Below are positions 1 to 6,184 of a stretch of DNA of 6,339 nucleotides, piece after piece. Location of the stretch: positions 1 to 6,339 of the forward strand of contig DXCD01000023.1 of assembly GCA_019116185.1 (NCBI GenBank). The letters run 5' to 3'. Position numbers and translations under genes: made by a program. Under the pieces are notes generated by a model. It had not been told where the DNA came from. It was given only the letters and a program-made list of their open reading frames with translations, and searched no databases. The DNA is from Candidatus Mediterraneibacter stercorigallinarum (GTDB taxonomy: Bacteria > Bacillota > Clostridia > Lachnospirales > Lachnospiraceae). Position 1 is the stretch's first letter. Every line of letters begins with the position of its first letter.

Positions 1-854
1 TCATCCAGAATCACAGGCCCGGTCAAGGGATTTGCAGAGGGTTCCTGTATGAGCGGCTGGGCATTGGATGTGACAAAGGTGAGGACCGCGCCGCCGCTGA
101 TGGAGATCTGCGCCCCGTTGTACAGCCGCACATCCTCTGCTTCTGTCACCTCGTCATACTCCGCCTCCTCTCCGAACCATATGGACTCATAGATAAAATT
201 TTCTGTGTCAGTTATCTGAAGGTCTCCGTCTGCCCCTGCAAGCTCCACCCGGTAAATTCCCTCGGGTATATGAACGCCGACCTGGTAAATACCGCTTCCG
301 ATGGTAGTTTCATAAGTGCTGCCTGTCTCCGGGATCTCCCGGGTCACATTTGCATAAGGATCATAGCCACCATAGTTCCAGGAAACATCACTGTCATCTG
401 AAAAAATGTCTTCAATGCCTGAAAGCCAGGAATCGCCGTCAGCAGAGGCACCGGATTCGAGCACGGTCCTGCCAAACTGGATCAATACAGGGGCGAACAT
501 GGATATAATGATTATAAATATTATAATCAAAGTGACAGCCCTGTATTTTTTGACCTTAGAGTCAGCGGTTTTTGCACGGGAATAATTGTACTGCCTCGGC
601 GGACCTGCCGAGAATGTGCTCCTCTTGCGTCTGGTTTCTGCCATACCTTTCCCTGCCGGCAGCCTGCGTGCCTGCTGCGCCGGCTTCTGATGATGTATGG
701 ATGCAGATTTCTGCGTCCCGGTATCTGTGTCAGCGGCAGGCATATGATACGGGTTTTTTATGTATTCCCGGTCGTACATTTTATTGTTGAGACCACAGAA
801 CTCGCACTTTCCGTTATTCAGTCTGCTGCCGCATAAGCTGCATCTTCCTGCCAT
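1..854 (-). CDS. Zinc-ribbon single-pass membrane protein with extracytoplasmic beta domain (3' end outside window)
   Basis: This reading frame stays open from the ATG at 854 down to base 1, giving 284 complete codons; the C-terminus lies beyond the window. Residues 5-20 hold a zinc-ribbon (CxxC at 5/8 and CxxC at 17/20). A basic, low-complexity cytoplasmic linker follows, about residues 40-104, rich in R, K, Q and A. One very hydrophobic membrane segment lies at about 107-126 (isoleucine-rich), then an acidic linker. The outer domain, about 183-265, has a glycine/tyrosine pattern (GVHIPEGIYRVEL, later YNGAQISISGG) that looks like a small beta-sandwich, of a kind seen in hypothetical clostridial surface proteins. 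An in-frame TAA sits just upstream, so 854 is the first possible ATG. Function is unknown; a membrane-anchored envelope or sensor role is inference. The gene is divergent from the metal ATPase. Confidence 0.85.
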   Translation of the reverse strand, partial: MAGRCSLCGSRLNNGKCEFCGLNNKMYDREYIKNPYHMPAADTDTGTQKSASIHHQKPAQQARRLPAGKGMAETRRKRSTFSAGPPRQYNYSRAKTADSKVKKYRAVTLIIIFIIIISMFAPVLIQFGRTVLESGASADGDSWLSGIEDIFSDDSDVSWNYGGYDPYANVTREIPETGSTYETTIGSGIYQVGVHIPEGIYRVELAGADGDLQITDTENFIYESIWFGEEAEYDEVTEAEDVRLYNGAQISISGGAVLTFVTSNAQPLIQEPSANPLTGPVILD

Positions 855-868
855 GTTTTCCCCCCCCT
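855..868 (-). promoter_or_regulatory. Ribosome binding site containing an eight-G homopolymer
   Basis: On the minus strand an A followed by eight consecutive G (860-867) lies five bases before the ATG at 854. The run takes the place of a normal AGGAGG-type Shine-Dalgarno and can pair with the anti-SD through G-C and G-U pairs. A gain or loss of a G would change SD pairing and spacing but not the reading frame, because the run lies outside the coding region. Confidence 0.6.
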
Positions 869-900
869 GCCTTCTATGCCGTTATCTGAAAATTAAATAT

Positions 901-929
901 ATTATATCAGATGATACAGAGTTTGTGAA
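901..929 (-). promoter_or_regulatory. Sigma-A promoter of the zinc-ribbon membrane protein gene
   Basis: Read on the minus strand, TTCACA (924-929) matches the -35 consensus TTGACA at five of six bases. It is followed after exactly 17 bp by a perfect TATAAT (901-906). TG stands at the extended -10 position (TGATATAAT). Transcription should begin near 894, leaving a leader of about 40 nt before the ATG at 854. This is the strongest promoter-like sequence in the window. Confidence 0.8.
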
Positions 930-949
930 CTTGCCCGGCAGAGTATCAT
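911..949. promoter_or_regulatory. Possible operator: 7-bp inverted repeat flanking the minus-strand -35 box
   Basis: ATGATAC (911-917) and its exact reverse complement GTATCAT (943-949) bracket the -35 box of the minus-strand promoter. Their centres are 32 bp apart, about three helical turns, so two half-sites would face the same side of the DNA. Seven-base matches at this spacing can arise by chance, and no regulator gene is present in the window. Confidence 0.25.
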
Positions 950-988
950 AATTTTTTCTTAAGATCCACTGTTAAGAGGCAAAATATC

Positions 989-1017
989 TTGATGCTTTTT
1001 ACTCTTTTCGCTATACT
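989..1017 (+). promoter_or_regulatory. Sigma-A promoter of the metal ATPase / TPR lipoprotein unit
   Basis: TTGATG (989-994) and TATACT (1012-1017) are separated by exactly 17 bp and each is close to the sigma-A consensus. Transcription would start near 1024, giving a leader of about 64 nt before the ATG at 1088. No clear ArsR/CadC-type 12-2-12 operator or MerR-type stretched spacer is visible; the 17-bp spacer argues against MerR-type control. Confidence 0.7.
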
Positions 1018-1087
1018 GTATTGAGGGGGAATTTTGCTGACTTCCGGGGGGCAAACAGGAGTCAGAGGAAGCTAAAGGGAAAAAGAA

Positions 1088-2956
1088 ATGACAAATGAGG
1101 CAAGGAAGAAGAGTATGGAAATAGGAGCAGGTATTCTGCTCTATATCATTGCATGGGTTGTGACATCTTTCCAGCCTGTGACAGGAACGGCGGAGACGGT
1201 ATTGTTCCTTCTGGCGTATGGAGCGCTCTCGGCAGCTACATACTGGGAGCAGATAAAAAGGATTACGAAGAGGCAGTTCCTGGATGAGAATCTGTTGATG
1301 ATCATTGCGACAGCGGGGGCTTTCTTGATCGGCAGGCACAAGGAAGCTGTAGCGGCAATGCTGTTTTACCAGGTTGGAAAACTGGTAGAGGAAATCTCTT
1401 TGAGCCGGACGAAGAAGTCCATTGCGGAATTTATAGATATACGGCCTGATTATGCAAACTTGAAAGTCGGGGAGACTGAGAAAATCGTGCCGCCCCAGGA
1501 ACTCCTTCTGGGGCAGATCATCGTGCTGCGGCCGGGGGAGAAGATTCCCGTTGACGCGGTCGTAACAGAGGGGACAGGTACAGTGGATATGAAGGCGCTC
1601 ACAGGCGAGTCTGAGCCAAGGGCAGTATGGGCGGGAGACCGGCTGTACAGCGGAAGCATCAACCTTAACAGTGTTCTGGAAGCAAGAGTCGTCAAGCGCT
1701 ACAATGACTCTACAGCGGCAAAGATCATGAGACTTGTGGAGAGCGCGAATGAGAACAAATCAGAAAGCATTCATCTGGCAGATAAGTTTACAAAATACTA
1801 TACGCCCATCGTGATCCTGATCGCGCTTTTGACAGTGATTCTTCCACCGATGATGTTTATTGAAGCAAAAGGCGAATGGATCTACCGGGGGCTGATCATC
1901 CTTGTGGCTGCATGTCCCTGCGGGCTTATGGTATCCATACCGCTGGCGTTTCTGGGAGGGATCGGATCAGCGGCAAAGCAGGGCGTGCTGATCAAAGGCG
2001 GCAGATCTCTGGAGAACCTGACGCAGGTAGATACGTTTGTGTTTGATAAAACAGGAACCCTTACAGAAGGCGTGTTCCACGTAAAAGATATTGTTCCGTA
2101 TAATGAGATGGAGAAGAAGGACCTCCTGGAAATTGCAGCTCTTGCAGAGTCTTACTCAAAACATCCTGTTGCGGTGTCGCTCCAGGAAGCGTACGGACAA
2201 GAGGCTGACAGGGCGCGTGTGGCGGAGATTGAAGAACAGCCCGGGTATGGCGTCCGCGCAAAGGTAGACGGAAGAGAAGTTTATGCCGGCAATACAAGGC
2301 TCATGGAGCGGGAAGGAATAGAATGCCAGCCTGCGGAGGAAGCAGGGACAGCAGTCTATGTGGCGGTTGACGGACAGTATGCAGGGTATATCCTGATTGC
2401 GGACGTGATCCGGGGAGATTCCGGAAGACTGATGCGCTGGATGCACAGAAGGGATCTGTCCGCAGTCATGCTGACCGGTGACAATGAACAGGTGGCAGAA
2501 GATGTGGCAGGCGAACTGGGGATAGAAAGTGTATATGCAGAACTTATGCCGGAAGATAAAGTGGCTCTTCTGGAAGAATTCCGGGAGGACCAGATGGAAG
2601 GTGAATTGATTGCCTTTGTGGGGGACGGCATCAACGACGCGCCGGTTCTGGCGCTGGCGGATATTGGCATTGCTATGGGCGGCCTGGGAGCAGATGCTGC
2701 TCTGGAAGCGGCAGATATCATTCTTATGGAGGATGAACCGTCTAAGATCATCAATGCGGTACGCATCTCAAAGGCAACATTGCGATCAGTGAAACAGAAC
2801 ATGGTATTTGCGATCGGGATGAAAGTGCTTCTCGTTGTTATGGCATTTTTAGGAATGGTGACCATGCAGAATGCGATCATCGCGGATATGGCTGTCATGC
2901 TGATCAATATATTAAATTCATTCTGGATACTGCAGTATCCGGGACATGGAGTATGA
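1088..2956 (+). CDS. P1B-type heavy-metal-translocating ATPase, Zn/Cd/Pb (P1B-2) signature
   Basis: This inner-membrane ATPase of 622 residues exports a soft divalent metal using ATP. The P-type signature is complete: actuator TGES (172-175), CPC in the ion-binding membrane helix (276-278), phosphorylated Asp320 in DKTGTLTEG, His359-Pro360 of the heavy-metal HP motif, TGDN (463-466) and GDGINDAP (512-519). In the last membrane pair Lys579 and Asp600 are 21 residues apart, as are the K and D of ZntA. This places it in the Zn/Cd/Pb group rather than the copper group. Unlike many CadA/ZntA proteins it starts almost directly with a membrane helix: there is no N-terminal HMA domain or CxxC. The start at 1088 is supported by AAAGGG (1074-1079) eight bases upstream. 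It is followed after 3 nt by a lipoprotein gene. The exact metal cannot be read from sequence. Confidence 0.93.
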   Translation: MTNEARKKSMEIGAGILLYIIAWVVTSFQPVTGTAETVLFLLAYGALSAATYWEQIKRITKRQFLDENLLMIIATAGAFLIGRHKEAVAAMLFYQVGKLVEEISLSRTKKSIAEFIDIRPDYANLKVGETEKIVPPQELLLGQIIVLRPGEKIPVDAVVTEGTGTVDMKALTGESEPRAVWAGDRLYSGSINLNSVLEARVVKRYNDSTAAKIMRLVESANENKSESIHLADKFTKYYTPIVILIALLTVILPPMMFIEAKGEWIYRGLIILVAACPCGLMVSIPLAFLGGIGSAAKQGVLIKGGRSLENLTQVDTFVFDKTGTLTEGVFHVKDIVPYNEMEKKDLLEIAALAESYSKHPVAVSLQEAYGQEADRARVAEIEEQPGYGVRAKVDGREVYAGNTRLMEREGIECQPAEEAGTAVYVAVDGQYAGYILIADVIRGDSGRLMRWMHRRDLSAVMLTGDNEQVAEDVAGELGIESVYAELMPEDKVALLEEFREDQMEGELIAFVGDGINDAPVLALADIGIAMGGLGADAALEAADIILMEDEPSKIINAVRISKATLRSVKQNMVFAIGMKVLLVVMAFLGMVTMQNAIIADMAVMLINILNSFWILQYPGHGV

Positions 2957-2959
2957 GTT

Positions 2960-3532
2960 ATGAAAATAAAGAGAAAACTAATGTTTACAGCGGCAGGGTG
3001 TATATCTGCCGCGGGAATCCTGGGCGGCTGCGCCAATCCTCAGAAGGAGGGCACGGCAGCTCTGGAAGAAGGAAATTATGAAGAGGCCCTGACACAGTTT
3101 CAGAAAGCAGCAGAGAGCGAAGACAGCAAAAAGTCCGCGGAAGGGTACAGAGGACTTGGCATGGCTTATTATGAGTCAGGAGAATACGGGAAAGCCCTGG
3201 AAGCATTTCAGCAGGCAGTTGATCTGGGGGCAGCGGAGACAGTGCAGCTCTATCATCTTATGGCATCATGCGGGATACAGACCTGGGAGGATGAGGAAGA
3301 CTATACGGATGTCCTGGAGTATATCCAGGCCGGGCTTGCGCTGGCAGAAACCGATGACAGCGGGGAAGTGCCTGATGAGGAGATGATCCGTGAGATGAAG
3401 TATAATGAGATCATCTGCTATGAGAAGCTGGCAGACTGGGAGAACGCGCGCCAGAAGGCTGAAGAGTATCTCAGCGAATATCCGGATGACGAGGCAGTGC
3501 AGAAGGAAGCAGAATTCTTAAAGACACGGTAG
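2960..3532 (+). CDS. TPR-repeat lipoprotein
   Basis: This 190-residue protein is exported and probably lipid-anchored to the outer face of the membrane. It starts with a basic n-region (KIKRK) and a short hydrophobic stretch ending in the lipobox LGGC, with Cys24 as the acylated residue. The mature part is almost all helical and acidic. Two clear TPR-like units lie at about 28-55 and 61-90 (GxxAYYESGEYGKALEAFQQAV pattern), an irregular helical stretch follows, and a further TPR-like unit lies at about 146-178 (YNEIICYEKLADWENARQKAEEYL). TPR domains bind proteins; no catalytic motif is seen. The ATG is only 3 nt after the ATPase stop, and its GGAG (2948-2951) lies inside the ATPase gene, so the two are very probably co-transcribed and perhaps translationally coupled. 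A functional link with metal export is inference. No specific family name is claimed. Confidence 0.88.
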   Translation: MKIKRKLMFTAAGCISAAGILGGCANPQKEGTAALEEGNYEEALTQFQKAAESEDSKKSAEGYRGLGMAYYESGEYGKALEAFQQAVDLGAAETVQLYHLMASCGIQTWEDEEDYTDVLEYIQAGLALAETDDSGEVPDEEMIREMKYNEIICYEKLADWENARQKAEEYLSEYPDDEAVQKEAEFLKTR

Positions 3533-3555
3533 TGCATATGCGCTGCCGGTTTTTT
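3527..3555 (+). terminator. Rho-independent terminator overlapping the TPR lipoprotein stop codon
   Basis: A nine-pair stem is formed by 3527-3535 and 3540-3548, with two G-U wobble pairs and an AUAU loop. One base later comes a run of six T (3550-3555). The left stem strand includes the stop codon TAG (3530-3532), so the hairpin forms only after the ribosome has finished. It should end the ATPase-lipoprotein transcript and separate it from hflX, though read-through is possible. Confidence 0.78.
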
Positions 3556-3594
3556 AACAGGGCGGAGCTATAACGGGATAGAGGAGACAAACAG

Positions 3595-4830
3595 ATGTAT
3601 GATATGGAACAGATAGAAGAGAAAGTCATCTTGGCAGGGGTTGATACAGGAGACGGGGAGGCGGCGCAGCGATCTCTTGACGAGCTGGCAGAGCTGGCAA
3701 AGACCGCCGGAGCGAAAGTAGTCGGCAGGCTTATCCAGGCGAGGGAGTCTGCCCATCCGGCCACTTACGTGGGAAAGGGGAAGCTGCTGGAACTCAAGGA
3801 CCTTATCTGGGAGACTGATGCCACGGGGATTATCTGTGATGATGAGCTGACCAGCGCCCAGCTTGGCAGCCTGGAGGCAGAACTGTCCTGCAAGGTGATC
3901 GACCGGACGCTTTTGATCCTGGATATTTTTGCCGCGAGGGCTGTTTCCGGCGAGGGAAAGATACAGGTGGAACTGGCACAGCTCAGATACCGCGCGTCCC
4001 GCCTGACCGGACTCGGGAGATCGCTGTCCCGTCTGGGAGGCGGCATCGGGACCAGGGGACCCGGCGAGAAAAAACTGGAGATGGACCGGCGCCTCATCCG
4101 TGAGAGGATCAGCAGGCTCAAGCGGGAGCTGAAAGATGTGGAGAAGCACCGTGAACTCATCCGTAACCAGAGGCTGCAGTCAGGCCTGAAAGTGGCGGCT
4201 CTAGTCGGATATACCTCAGCGGGAAAGAGCAGTATTGAGAATGCGCTCACTGACGCTGGGATTCTGGAAGACGCCATGCTCTTCTCCACCCTGGACACAA
4301 CTACCCGGTCTCTGATGTTGGACAATACTCAGGAAATCCTGCTCACGGACACAGTCGGATTCATCCGAAAGCTTCCCCACCATCTGGTGGAGGCGTTTAA
4401 GAGTACGCTGGAAGAAGTGAAATACGCAGATCTCATCATCCATGTGGTGGATGCGTCCAATCCTCAGATGGACGAGCAGATGTATGTGGTGTACGACACT
4501 CTCCGCCAGCTCGGTGCGGAAGGGAAGCCGGTCATCACGCTCTTTAATAAGCAGGACCGGCTGGAGAGTCCTGTGAGCCAGCGGGATTTCCAGGCAGAGT
4601 ATTCCATCCCCACATCGGCAAAGACCGGGCAGGGACTGGATGAGTTGAAAAAGGCGCTTCTTGAGATCATAAGGAAAGATCAGATCTACATTGAGAGGCT
4701 GTACGATTTCTCCGAGGCGGGCAGGATCCAGATCATCCGCAGCAGAGGTCAGCTCTTGTCCGAGGAATACGTGCCGGAAGGGATCGCGGTGAAAGCATAT
4801 GTGCCAAAGGATATCTATGGCAGAGTATAG
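3595..4830 (+). CDS. hflX: GTPase HflX
   Basis: HflX is a ribosome-associated GTPase of the TRAFAC/OBG-HflX class. In other bacteria it splits stalled or heat-damaged 70S ribosomes. The 411 residues show the full family plan: an N-terminal HflX domain (about 10-140, with YVGKGK at 58-63), the glycine-rich GGGIGTRGPGEKKLEMDRR segment (148-166), a basic coiled-coil helix (about 160-195), and a G domain from about 199. The G motifs are G1 GYTSAGKSS (205-213), the G2 region TLDTTTR (232-238), G3 DTVG (252-255), G4 NKQD (318-321) and G5 SAK (341-343). A short C-terminal domain completes it. G1 differs from the usual GYTNAGKST but keeps the P-loop GxxxxGKS. The start at 3595 is backed by GAGGAG (3581-3586) eight bases upstream. 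It follows a terminator, yet no convincing promoter of its own was found in the 39 bases after that terminator. Confidence 0.95.
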   Translation: MYDMEQIEEKVILAGVDTGDGEAAQRSLDELAELAKTAGAKVVGRLIQARESAHPATYVGKGKLLELKDLIWETDATGIICDDELTSAQLGSLEAELSCKVIDRTLLILDIFAARAVSGEGKIQVELAQLRYRASRLTGLGRSLSRLGGGIGTRGPGEKKLEMDRRLIRERISRLKRELKDVEKHRELIRNQRLQSGLKVAALVGYTSAGKSSIENALTDAGILEDAMLFSTLDTTTRSLMLDNTQEILLTDTVGFIRKLPHHLVEAFKSTLEEVKYADLIIHVVDASNPQMDEQMYVVYDTLRQLGAEGKPVITLFNKQDRLESPVSQRDFQAEYSIPTSAKTGQGLDELKKALLEIIRKDQIYIERLYDFSEAGRIQIIRSRGQLLSEEYVPEGIAVKAYVPKDIYGRV

Positions 4831-4875
4831 CACTTTTTACCGGCAGCAGAAGCAACAGGAAAGGAAGAAGAGAGC

Positions 4876-5667
4876 ATGATCATAATTGACAGAGAACGAT
4901 GTGTCGGGTGCGGTCTGTGCGTGTCAGACTGTCCCGCAGATAAACTGACTGTAGAGGACGGGAAAGCTGTGTATACTCCGGAATGTATCCGGTGCGGGCA
5001 CTGCGTGGCAGTCTGTCCCAAGTCAGCGGTGTCCATACCGGAATACGACATGGAGGATGTGGAGGAATATGATAAAGACACATTTAACGTGGCGCCGGAT
5101 CATTTTCTCCATGCGGTAAAGTTCCGCCGGAGCGTCCGGAATTATAAAGAAAAGCCTGTTCCCCGGGAAGTGATGGAACGGATCCTGGAGGCAGGACGGT
5201 ACACGCCTACAGCAAAGAACCGCCAGGCGTGCAGGTTCATTGTACTGCAGGAAGAACTGGAAGCATTCAAGGCATTTCTGTGGGAGCAGATGCCGGATCT
5301 GGCAGAAGCAATGAAAGAGACAGCGCCTCATTATTCCATGCTGTTTAAATTCATGTATCGGAGACAGCGGAAAGATCCCCAGGATGATCCCCTCTTTTTC
5401 AACGCTCCGGCATGCATCTTCATTGCGGCAGATAACCCGCTGGATGGAGGACTTGCCGCTGCAAATATAGAGAATATGGCTGTGGCAGAAGGAGCGGGTG
5501 TACTCTACAGCGGATATATCCAACGGATCGTTGAAGCGTGGAAACCACTGAAAGAATGGCTGGGACTGGGAAATACCCCGGTAGCGTGCTGCATGCTGAC
5601 CGGATATCCGGCGGTTACATACCGGAGGACAGCGCCGAGGAAAAAAGCAGAGATCGAGTGGAGGTAG
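4876..5667 (+). CDS. Ferredoxin-nitroreductase fusion (2[4Fe-4S] domain plus FMN nitroreductase domain)
   Basis: This is a 263-residue cytoplasmic flavoprotein. The N-terminal 55 residues form a bacterial-type 2[4Fe-4S] ferredoxin, with cysteines 9, 12, 15, 19 (CVGCGLCVSDC) and 37, 40, 43, 47 (CIRCGHCVAVC). A short acidic linker leads to a nitroreductase-family domain from about 77 to the end. Its FMN-phosphate contact region is RRSVRNY (84-90), and it ends with the basic C-terminal tail common in the family (APRKKAEI). The fusion suggests electrons pass from the iron-sulfur clusters to FMN instead of from NAD(P)H; this is inference, and the natural substrate is unknown. The start is supported by AAGGAAG (4861-4867) eight bases upstream. 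It lies 45 nt after hflX on the same strand with no terminator between, so co-transcription is likely. The stop codon abuts the repeat that fills the rest of the window. Confidence 0.9.
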   Translation: MIIIDRERCVGCGLCVSDCPADKLTVEDGKAVYTPECIRCGHCVAVCPKSAVSIPEYDMEDVEEYDKDTFNVAPDHFLHAVKFRRSVRNYKEKPVPREVMERILEAGRYTPTAKNRQACRFIVLQEELEAFKAFLWEQMPDLAEAMKETAPHYSMLFKFMYRRQRKDPQDDPLFFNAPACIFIAADNPLDGGLAAANIENMAVAEGAGVLYSGYIQRIVEAWKPLKEWLGLGNTPVACCMLTGYPAVTYRRTAPRKKAEIEWR

Positions 5668-6020
5668 AAATCTGGATTTGTCGGGGAAACGGCCGGTAAA
5701 TGAAACGTCCGAAAACCGTAGTATATTTTAAGACGTATTCGTGGCGGGCGGGGATGTGGCTCAGGTTCCGGCTCCACGATTTGGGAAAAATTAAAAGGAA
5801 GAAAGCGTGGCTAAAAACAATTTGCCAACGGATGATTCGGCTTCGCCTCAGGCATCCGCTGACAAATTAACGCCCCACTTTCTTCCTTTAACTTTTTCCA
5901 ACAAATCGTTCCGAGTCACCGTCGCCGCATCCCCGCCCGCCACGAAAGGCACTTGAAATAGGGCTGCGGTTTTCTGCTTTCATCCGGTCGGCAGTCCCCC
6001 GCGAACAAATTCAGGATTCA
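5665..6020. repeat. Long imperfect palindrome (foldback repeat), two arms of about 170 nt
   Basis: The left arm (about 5672-5841) and the reverse complement of the right arm (about 6014-5845) align along almost their full length. The best block is a perfect 19-bp match, 5738-5756 against 5928-5946 (TTCGTGGCGGGCGGGGATG). Other matched blocks are AAAGGAAGAAAG (5794-5805 / 5878-5889), ACGATTT (5776-5782 / 5903-5909), CGGATG near the tip, and CTG-ATTTG at the outer ends (5672-5680 / 6006-6014). The centre is at about 5843 with a GGC-TTC-GCC tip. The transcript could fold into one long, bulged hairpin. No transposase or intact gene lies inside, and no U-tract follows, so it is not a simple terminator. 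It may be a MITE-like foldback element or a structured RNA; I do not recognise a named family. Confidence 0.8.
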
Positions 6021-6184
6021 AAAAGCGGGTCCAGCGTGAACGTTCCCGACAAAACAAAGCTTTCATCCAGCCGGAACTTCATCGAATTTGTTCGAATCTA
6101 TCGTATGCTATAACCCTTTATTCACAGCACTTCCGTCAGAAACAAAATATCTGTTTCTTCAATACCGATCCCACTTCGCTCCAC
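6015..6184. other. Spacer between two repeat copies, no gene seen
   Basis: No reading frame here has a ribosome binding site or recognisable protein. A frame opening at 6088 runs into the next repeat copy and is probably chance. Two short echoes of the neighbouring repeat occur. GAATTTGTTCG (6084-6094) is the exact reverse complement of 6002-6012. GCTTTCATCC (6059-6068) repeats 5976-5985 in direct orientation. They may be remnants of older copies or chance. Confidence 0.5.

Noticed and set aside
572..951. Two short plus-strand frames (572-790 and 760-951)
   Set aside because: They overlap the well-supported minus-strand zinc-ribbon gene and its promoter, and encode cysteine/proline-rich peptides with no domain.
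958..976. CTTAA...TTAAG inverted repeat upstream of the ATPase promoter
   Set aside because: Five-base AT-rich arms are expected by chance and it does not overlap the promoter boxes.
2356..3036. 226-codon minus-strand frame opposite the metal ATPase
   Set aside because: It is antisense to an ATPase with every catalytic motif intact, has a serine/isoleucine-rich composition typical of a codon-mirror shadow, and shows no domain.
3569..3574. TATAAC as a -10 box for hflX
   Set aside because: No acceptable -35 lies 16-18 bp upstream, and transcription would start at the Shine-Dalgarno itself (about 3581), leaving no usable leader.
3765..4325. 186-codon minus-strand frame opposite hflX
   Set aside because: It is serine/arginine-rich and lies antisense to the conserved HflX core; a shadow of the real gene.
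5665..6020. Palindrome as a rho-independent terminator
   Set aside because: The arms are about 170 nt with many bulges and no T-run follows the right arm, so it does not fit intrinsic termination.
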